Assembly: GCA_045837725.1 (NCBI GenBank)
Contig: JBEWZL010000132.1
Coordinates: 62,001 to 126,000 of the forward strand
Length of the DNA stretch: 64,000 bases
Direction of reading: 5' to 3'
Source: Vermamoeba vermiformis
Lineage: Eukaryota; Tubulinea; Echinamoebida
Shown: piece after piece, positions 57,889 through 64,000 of the stretch
How positions within the stretch are numbered: the first letter of the stretch is position 1
How the letters are laid out: each line of letters starts with the position of its first letter
The notes under the pieces: model-generated
What the model was told of the DNA's origin: nothing
Database searches by the model: none
What the model saw: only the letters and a program-made list of their open reading frames with translations
Position numbers and translations under genes: made by a program

Positions 57889-58026
57889 CTGGGCAGCGCA
57901 GCTTTTGTGTTTGATTCTCCGAAGGATTTTCTCGGAGAAAAAAAGAAATCTCCCGTGGAGGATCTCGCTCGAAAACTATCACTACAAATTTTGATTTACA
58001 CAAATAGAGCATCTGTGTATATCAAG

Positions 58027-58978
58027 ATGAGTAACGGCACGGAAGTAAAGCAATTGCAAGAGCAGATCGCACTTTCAAAACAAGAGAACAAACAGTTACG
58101 AGATACGCTCGAGCAACTCGCGGTAATAATTAAAATGTCTATTATACAATTTTTTAACATATTTTTGCAGGCAAGGAAACTATTGGCAGATTATTCTTTA
58201 GGTATAAACTCAATTCAATGATTTTAATTGAATTATTTTTAAACGTGAATTAATTTGTACCGCCTTACAGTTACAGATAAACGCGCCATTCCTTGCGGAT
58301 TATCAGCTGTACATATTGTAATTCGAAATGGCAAGCAATGTAATTTAGCAACAAAATGTATCGTTCAAGACGATCCAGTGCACGAAGATCTCGTCAAAGT
58401 TGAAGGCCAAAGTAAGAAATTTTATTAATTTAATGCAACAATACTAATTTAAAATATTAGTGTTTCGAGTATGGAGTCCATTTCGCAGCAAATTAGCTGC
58501 AGCCATAATCACCGCTAAAATGAGCAAGTTACCGTTGCATGCGGGCAACAAAATTATGATGATTGGTGGATTGCAAGACACCGCGCATTTGTCAGATATT
58601 GTACAAAAACACGGATTTGTATATTGCGTCAAAAGTGGACTGCCGTTATCAATGCACAAAAATTTATCAAAGAGATCCAACGTAGCGCTAATAGACGAAG
58701 ACAGCCGATATCCAGAACGATATAAAAGTGAAGTGAAGCATCAAATAGACACTATTATAGCCGATATTGGTGATGCGAACGGAATCGATAGTTTTGGCGC
58801 GAATATAAGACAATTTTTGAAAGCCAGTACGAGGTTTTTTGTCGTGATCAGATCGAGCGAAGAACAAAAAATGAAAGAAGAGTTAACGAAGCGACATTAT
58901 TGTAATATAGAAGACGTACTATCATTAACTCCTTTCGATGAGGATTACAAGCTATTTATGGGCACTATTACGAAATAA
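58027..58978 (+). CDS. Divergent fibrillarin-like protein with N-terminal coiled coil
   Basis: Four exons: 58027-58122, about 58171-58200, about 58271-58410 and about 58461-58978. The protein begins MSNGTEVKQLQEQIALSKQE, a coiled coil, instead of the Gly/Arg-rich fibrillarin start. The fold is recognisable from VFRVWSPFRSKLAAAII, which matches the fibrillarin signature YRVWNPFRSKLAAAI, and from EDSRYPERYK and TIIADIGDA. The SAM-binding loop normally reads like LGAASGTTVSH but here is MIGGLQDTAHLSD, and the lysine of the usual SIKA strand is Arg (FVVIRSS). Fibrillarin 2'-O-methylates rRNA in box C/D snoRNPs; this version may be catalytically inactive. It probably sat about 140 bp from the target duplication before the LINE inserted. 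Confidence 0.82.
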
Positions 58979-59047
58979 AATTGATAAAAATTCATCTCCA
59001 GTACGCGATCACTCATTTGAACTTCAGAACCAAGACTGAACACCACA

Positions 59048-60251
59048 ATGAGCTTATCTGCGAAGGAGGCATTCGAAATACTTCAGAACAAGCTTGGGAC
59101 TACTCAAGGTAAGCCATGAAAGATAAACTAAGCCCGATCTAACTTATACGCAGACTTTATCGCCGCTGCAGAGACTATTCTTAGGCTAATCGAAGTGGCG
59201 CTGAATAAGAACGACAAGTTAGAAGGAGAATATTTGAAGAAGTTGCTTTATGGCTTCAGTCTCATCGCCGAAACAATTCCTGAAGGAATCCGCAACGACG
59301 GCTATCAGATCCATTTCATGTGGCGCGAACAGTTGATGAAGCTATCGAATACACCTCAAATAGTTAAAAGGTAATATTCCAAATAATTTCTTACTCATTC
59401 TAAATGAAATTTTCAGTCTCGAAGTCGGATCGTTCAGCTCTTTACTTCGTCTCGTTATCTTTCATTGTAGTGTGGACTATAGCGAGGCTAAGACAATATT
59501 TTCTCTTCTATTCAAGATCTGCTCGCTCGATAACAAACAAAAAGTCGTCAAGTCCCTTCTTGCGATGAGTTTTCGCGCCGCTAGTTCGGATCCAAAACAG
59601 TTCAGCAGAATACTTCACATTCTTATTAACGAGTGCGGCGAGTCTCAAGTACGACACGGCATCATAGTTAGAGCAGTACTAGGCACGTTCTAATAGCTCA
59701 TAAACTGTTACTCATGTTACGCACTAGATCTGCTCACGATTGAAGTGCTTCTCTCGCCCGACAAGAAAAGACAACTAGTGGTCATATTTGATCAACTGAA
59801 GTTCGCTGCTCCGTGCGCCAAGTAAGTACTAAGCTGGCGTAACTATTAAACCTAACGTACTTTTACAGTGCCAATGACGTGAGCAAGAGACTGGCCATCA
59901 AACAATTTGAACTTGACGTGTTGGCTTTATTGCTTCAAAAGCTCGAAGAATTCACGGCACAAGAGAACATCAGCCTCGTCAATCAATCGACTGAATTCAT
60001 CGCTGCGGATCTCTTGCACAACGTCTTGTCCAAAGAATCCATGGTCACGTTCTGCGACAAGAGTAAGTGTTGGTAATATCAGAATCGATTGGTCTAAAGA
60101 CCATTTAGTCGTTGAAGAGTTGTGTTCTTCGCCCAACTTGACGGGAGCTCAAATGGATCTGCGAGTCAATTTCATTCGTCGCATGCGCGAGCCCTGTTTA
60201 AGACTTTATTACGAACAGGCGCTTCGAAAGCTGTACGACTTGGTTGTTTAA
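59048..60251 (+). CDS. Alpha-helical protein, unidentified (PCI/eIF3m-like by shape only)
   Basis: Exons from MSLSAKEAFEILQNKLGTTQ at 59048 through about 59154-59370, 59416-about 59685, about 59728-59821, 59870-60062 and about 60109-60251. The protein is almost entirely helical: FIAAAETILRLIEVALNK, GEYLKKLLYGFSLIAETIPE, AKTIFSLLFKICSLDNKQKV, LTIEVLLSPDKKRQLVVIFD and RLYYEQALRKLYDLVV. Segment lengths and charge pattern recall the HEAT/PCI-type helical repeats of eIF3 subunit M, but no diagnostic motif was found. The junction near 59685 is not certain: the frame there reaches a stop at 59693, and a downstream acceptor near 59728 is needed to continue. The gene is complete between clear start and stop. 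Confidence 0.55.
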
Positions 60252-60312
60252 CCAGCTTTATTGCTAGCTGTACAAACGGCATAAACTCACGAGGAGTTGG
60301 GATGCAATTCCG

Positions 60313-60640
60313 TTCACAATAGCTCTAGTGATATGTTAGCCCGTAGTGCCTTCTGACTTCAAGCCGCCACTGTCATTGCTGCATTAGAGATGTTGGTCCA
60401 TAGAAGAACGACATAACTTGATAAGCGCCAGGGGACCAGAGCATACTCGTACAACCAATCGCCTTGTGCGGCCGCACGACCGCTGGGCACACCTACTGAT
60501 TTTGCGAGTTTCGTGCCTCCTGTACGCAGCGAACCAATTGAAATGGTAGCAGGATTGAAAGAGACCGAAGCTTGGGCACTAGTTCTTCAGGAGTCGCGCG
60601 ATGTTGCTGAATGGTTTTTGCTTCGTTTGCACACCTACGT
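60313..60640 (+). pseudogene. Decayed coding stretch, unidentified
   Basis: One plus-strand frame reads coding-like across two stop codons (TGA near 60357 and TAA near 60417). Its segments are SSDMLARSAF, LQAATVIAALEMLVHRRTT and LDKRQGTRAYSYNQSPC, then PTDFASFVPPVRSEPIEMVA and LKETEAWALVLQESRDVAEW. The composition (Ala, Arg, Val rich) differs from AT-rich intergenic DNA nearby. No intron consensus removes the stops. It could be a dead gene or a fragment; the family is not recognised. Confidence 0.4.
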
Positions 60641-60696
60641 TTTGTTTTCATTTTTTTTCTGGCATTTTATCTCACGCTCAGAACGCACCACCACAA

Positions 60697-61524
60697 ATGG
60701 AGAATTACGTAGAAGTATCCGTTATTAACTCATCTGCAGCACCACGAATAGGACAAATAATTGAAGAACACAAAGCATCGAAAGCGAAGCAACCACAAGA
60801 TAGTCAGACCACTTCAGTTTATCGCGTGCATTTTCCAGCCACAAAACCACTTTTTGACCTGCTGCAAAGCTTAAATTATCCGTACGAGAAGAATGCTTAC
60901 CGCGACATGTATTTAGATACTCGTCATTACGAGCTTGCACAACAAGGCCTCTGGTATAGAAAAAGATACAATTTCAATTACGAGAATGAGTTGTTTGAAG
61001 TTCTGGAAACATCGCTAAAACAAGGTCACTGCGAATCTGAAGACTTTTTGCCGATCTTGATCTCCTGCACCAAGCTACCAAAAGAAGATGTAAATCAGGA
61101 TAAGTTGTTACCACTTGCAGCATATACGTTTATGCGACACAGCTTTAAAACTGAATTTGGCTATTTGAGGATCGAAGAAGTATCGTTCAACCCAGATGTG
61201 GCTTACTTGCTTGCTACTGCAATAGTCGTAGACAAAGCAGAATTTGACACGTTTTATAAGCAACATAATTTAGTCGACGTTATGGCATTGGGTCCTGTAG
61301 CAACCAAAATTGTCGAGTGCATCCGGATTGTAAATACTACAAGACCAAAACAAGTTGAACCACTATGGAATGCCTTGCTGAAAAGTCGTGCCGTCCCTTC
61401 ACAGGATTGGTCCTCCGATATTTGCAGGTTCAACCCGCTTATCTTGGGATTTCCGATCTTGGACAATCATGCTTTTTGGAAACGAAAAGGAGATCTGATT
61501 CTTTCTCCTGAAGAAATTGATTAA
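60697..61524 (+). CDS. CYTH-like (triphosphate tunnel) protein, divergent
   Basis: The frame from ATG 60697 (MENYVEVSVINSSAAPRIGQ) gives 275 residues. An in-frame ATG at 60601 exists, but the intervening sequence looks like an intron end (tttctggcattttatctcacgctcag), so the later start is used and a 5' exon may be missing. YRDMYLDTRHYELAQQGLWY with RKRYNF matches the pattern Y-D-x-Y-x-D-T...L-R-R of CYTH/thiamine-triphosphatase proteins, and ENELFEVLETS follows. The N-terminal ExExK metal motif is not intact (VEVSV lacks the Lys). CYTH enzymes hydrolyse or cyclise triphosphates; this one may be inactive. The C-terminal half (FKTEFGYLRIEEVSFNPDVA) is unassigned. Confidence 0.5.
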   Translation: MENYVEVSVINSSAAPRIGQIIEEHKASKAKQPQDSQTTSVYRVHFPATKPLFDLLQSLNYPYEKNAYRDMYLDTRHYELAQQGLWYRKRYNFNYENELFEVLETSLKQGHCESEDFLPILISCTKLPKEDVNQDKLLPLAAYTFMRHSFKTEFGYLRIEEVSFNPDVAYLLATAIVVDKAEFDTFYKQHNLVDVMALGPVATKIVECIRIVNTTRPKQVEPLWNALLKSRAVPSQDWSSDICRFNPLILGFPILDNHAFWKRKGDLILSPEEID

Positions 61525-61637
61525 CCGAATAAAGACAACTGACCAACTTATAGGATAGATGCGCTTGGTGCGAGGGTCTATACTAAAAGACGAATAAACG
61601 ATCCATTTGTTGGAAGTAAATTTTACTTATTTACACT

Positions 61638-62669
61638 TTAATAATTATTATAGTTATAATAAGAGCGGCGCTTCATTCGTTGTTCAGCTTGCTTGACGTG
61701 TTCGCGCGCAAAGTCGATCATGTGCTCGTTGTACTGTGCTCGCTTGCCCTGTGATGCGTTAGTTATTTATTGTTATAATTACGATATATAGTAATTATCA
61801 CGTACTTCGAATGTGCACCCAAACACTGAGAACGGACACGTCATTTCGATTATTTGACATTCCTTGTCACGGTGATGATCTTCGCTTGATCGTGTAATTG
61901 ACTGTTTGCAATGGACACACTTCATTGGTAGTAGCGGACAAGTATAATCGAGATGTTCCTAATGAATATATTTTTTAAATTGCTTGTGGAATTGACAACT
62001 TACGTAATAGTCACTCAAAGCTACAGTCAATTTGCAGTACTGACATGCAATTGGTCTTCTTTTGCACAGAGTCGTTTGATGCTCTGCCAGACTCACTCGC
62101 GTTACTTGATAGCCGCAATCCAAGCTACAATCGGAGCAATTACTAAATATGGCAATATCCGAAAAAAAACTTACGAGCAATCAACATAAGCATATGGACA
62201 AGACCTATCTAAATGATCATTTATCGTTCCTCTGGTTAGTGCAACGTTACATCCGTATTTTAAGTTTGGACACTTTGCGGGAAGTTCATCCACCATTCTG
62301 GTTTGGATTTGCGTTAATTATAAAATAATAGTTTAATATTAAACTAACGCCATTTAATACCTTTGAATTGGAATATTTTTTGACAAATCTTGGGAATATA
62401 ATCGTTGACGACAAGAGGGACAAGTTCCTTTGTTGTTAATCCACTTCAATACACATTCTTGTTCGAAGTTAAGTAATTAGTAACAAAGATAAATTAATAA
62501 ATCAATAAAATTCTACGGGAAAACAGTGTGTCCGTTAGATTATTTATTTAATTTTTATTTTTTTCTCAGATGACAGCTTACCCTTGCAGTAGACCTGATG
62601 ACAACAAAATGTTTCATGAGCATTATTAAAATGATCTTGGCAAATGCCGCAATCTAAATTAGCAGACAT
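61638..62669 (-). CDS. RING-finger protein with TRAF-type zinc fingers
   Basis: About seven exons from MSANLDCGICQDHFNNAHET at 62669 to the TAA at 61638. The RING is split by introns: CGICQDHFNNAHETFCCHQV, YCK, then CVLKWINNKGTCPSCRQRLY. TRAF-type fingers follow: AKCPNLKYGCNVALTRGTIN with DHLDRSCPYAYVDC, LDCGYQVTRVSLAEHQTTLC, RRPIACQYCKLTVAL, EHLDYTCPLLPMKCVHCKQS and CQIIEMTCPFSVFGCTFE. A basic helical tail (GKRAQYNEHMIDFAREHVKQ) ends the protein. This RING-TRAF arrangement acts as an E3 ubiquitin ligase, with the zinc fingers binding partners. No C-terminal MATH domain is seen, unlike many TRAFs. Confidence 0.85.
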
Positions 62670-63366
62670 CGTTGTTATTCAGCACGTGCTAATTACAAAA
62701 AAGAGCGCGTCATTTTCTGACATGCGATCTAAAAAAATTGAAGACAAGTATTTTGGTTCTCCAGAATTTATTACACGAAATAACTCATCTAACAATCGCA
62801 TCTCATTTGTAGTAAGATGATCGCGTTGTGAGCTGTGCTGTGATTGGTCCAATGAACTTGGTACGGTAGATTCGACTCAACTTGTCATTGGCATGGCCTA
62901 TAGTGTTCGTAGTTACTATTGTTCCAATGCTTCTCCATGGCCATTGTATGATCCGTTCCGACTGTAGCACTGTCAATCCATTCGGTGCTGTCGAAAGGCA
63001 GATCTGGTGCATCCAAAAAAAATTGTTTAAAAACTAACTGTGACTATTGATCCATAACGCAAAAGATGAGATAAAAGAGCTTTGACGCTCTGAGCAAATG
63101 TAAACTGCTGCCATTCATCGACTCGTTCAGCGTGATTTAACTCATATCCAATACATTTTTGTTGTGGTACTTGTCAGCGCTGAATTCGCGTGGAAATTTG
63201 CTCGTTGTGGATGATTTGTGACACAATTAATGGACCAATCACATTAATTAAGGTTGGCACGGGACAATGTGCCACATCCATCGTTCCGATCCGAAGTTCC
63301 AATAAGTATTAACCATAAGGTTATCACCCTATCATCTTCTAATATCATCTTTTGGCCCTTCACTTT
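62670..63366 (-). other. Spacer with two coding-like minus-strand fragments
   Basis: Two short minus-strand stretches look coded: QQKCIGYELNHAERVDEWQQ with FTFAQSVKALLSHLLRYGSI near 63165-63030, and PDLPFDSTEWIDSATVGTDH near 63005-62880. They are in different frames with no clear splice between them. They may be remnants of a gene or unrecognised exons. The rest (63180-63366) shows nothing. Confidence 0.3.
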
Positions 63367-64000
63367 CTATTGTTTCTCAGCTTCAGATCCGTCCATTTGC
63401 GCGATGACTTCAGTGACGACGTAATTGTGCGGATCCATCTGCATGTGCTCGTGCTGGCCTAGCACTCCCGTCACGTGATCGGCACCAGTCACGTGATGAT
63501 GTCCCACAACACCTCCCTGCATCATTCCATTCAAATTTTCATTCGTCAAGCCGTGCGGATGTGTCGTTGGATCAGACAGGTCATTGAAGGTACACTTGAT
63601 GAATACGTAGCCAGCGCACGAGTCCAAGTTCAGTATCCCCGAGTGCGCGGGAATAATGTTCTTGTCGAGCGTGAGTGTTTTCGTGAACGGCCGATTGTTC
63701 ATGAACAAGTTCTCGTGAGGCCATTGAAAGGCAATCTCTTGCGGCAAAGCGCAAGTGCCTTCGATGATCACTTGCCGCGTGCCTTCAATGAACTTGACAT
63801 TCAGTGTCTCGCGCACGAGGCCCGGTACTTGCGCGATAATTAGGAACGAGTCACTGTCTTCGCGGATCTCCGTTGGCGGGAAACTGTAATCGGCCGAAAA
63901 CTAATCAAGAACTAATTAGATAACCATTACAAATATGAACATATTAATATTGATGATATTGTACCTTTTTTTGTCGTTTTGGAGGAGGTCCAGCAGCGCT
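63367..64000 (-). CDS. Small heat-shock (alpha-crystallin-like) protein, 5' end outside window
   Basis: An upstream exon (about 64000-63965, SAAGPPPKRQKK) runs off the right edge. The last exon runs from about 63903 to the stop at 63367. YSFPPTEIREDSDSFLIIAQ with VPGLVRETLNVKFIEGT is the start of an Hsp20-type fold (the usual phrase is an acidic E-x-x-x-x-Y strand followed by PGV). The second half (FTKTLTLDKNIIPAHSGILN, GYVFIKCTF) fits the closing strands. The tail is unusual: about 60 residues rich in His, Gly and Met (GGVVGHHHVTGADHVTG, LGQHEHMQMDPHNY), which could bind metal. Small heat-shock proteins hold unfolded proteins without ATP. Confidence 0.62.

Noticed and set aside
57207-58012. 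LINE N-terminal frame extended to 58012
   Set aside because: The right target-site duplication at 57873-57888 shows that sequence beyond 57872 is host DNA, so the frame upstream of it is open by chance.
62803-63012. Minus-strand 69-codon open frame
   Set aside because: Composition is not coding-like; an overlapping frame (PDLPFDSTEW) looks better, and neither can be joined to a gene.

Overview
The window is nuclear DNA from a eukaryote. Nearly every gene is split by short GT-AG introns (mostly 46-70 bp), intergenic spaces are small, and the proteins are eukaryotic: a P4-ATPase, Vps33, a TALE homeodomain, F-box/SPRY, KCTD-type BTB, RING plus TRAF zinc fingers, and VIT-vWA. This mix, together with a bacterial-style alpha-2-macroglobulin, suggests a free-living protist, perhaps amoebozoan. 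That placement is a guess; no marker in the window fixes the lineage. Gene models were spliced by eye from GT/AG sites and reading-frame continuity, so some exon edges may be off by a few bases.

Layout: 1-1866 3' part of a P4-ATPase (+). 2013-2540 (-) and 2632-3021 (+) two small hypothetical genes. 2998-4648 a PA-domain protein with about seven membrane segments (-). 4791-14101 a cluster of two F-box/SPRY/tail-anchor paralogues (one -, one +) around two KCTD-like BTB paralogues (+), which looks like a family of ubiquitin-ligase adaptors. 14219-22467 a giant macroglobulin with an N-terminal C2 domain (-). 22652-23964 a type I membrane protein (-). 24211-26898 a secreted Ig-like/propeller-like protein (-). 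27606-30865 a BTB-BACK protein (-). 31223-34031 a VIT-vWA protein (+). 34217-34639 a small protein (-). 35133-36593 an F-box/LRR protein (-). 37271-38301 a TALE homeobox gene (-). 39048-39859 a small secreted protein (+). 39983-42856 Vps33 (+). 43338-43769 a small acidic protein (-).

43836-57872 is a nested transposon block. A LINE on the minus strand (about 7.55 kb without its insertion) is flanked by a 16-bp target-site duplication. It carries one open frame for RRM-like, ubiquitin-like (ending in Gly-Gly), Tudor-like, endonuclease, reverse transcriptase, RNase H and zinc-knuckle parts. Inside its endonuclease region sits a 6,476-bp DNA transposon (48042-54517) with 39-bp imperfect terminal inverted repeats and an 8-bp target-site duplication. 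The transposon has a DDE-type transposase gene (-) and a divergent second gene (+), whose exons and introns are tandemly repeated together.

After the block come a divergent fibrillarin-like gene (58027-58978, +), a helical hypothetical gene (59048-60251, +), a decayed coding stretch (about 60313-60640), a CYTH-like gene (60697-61524, +), a RING/TRAF zinc-finger gene (61638-62669, -) and a small-heat-shock-like gene running off the right edge (-).

The most notable points are the ubiquitin-like module with a terminal Gly-Gly at the junction of the ORF1-like and enzymatic halves of the LINE protein, and the exon-intron tandem array in the nested DNA transposon.
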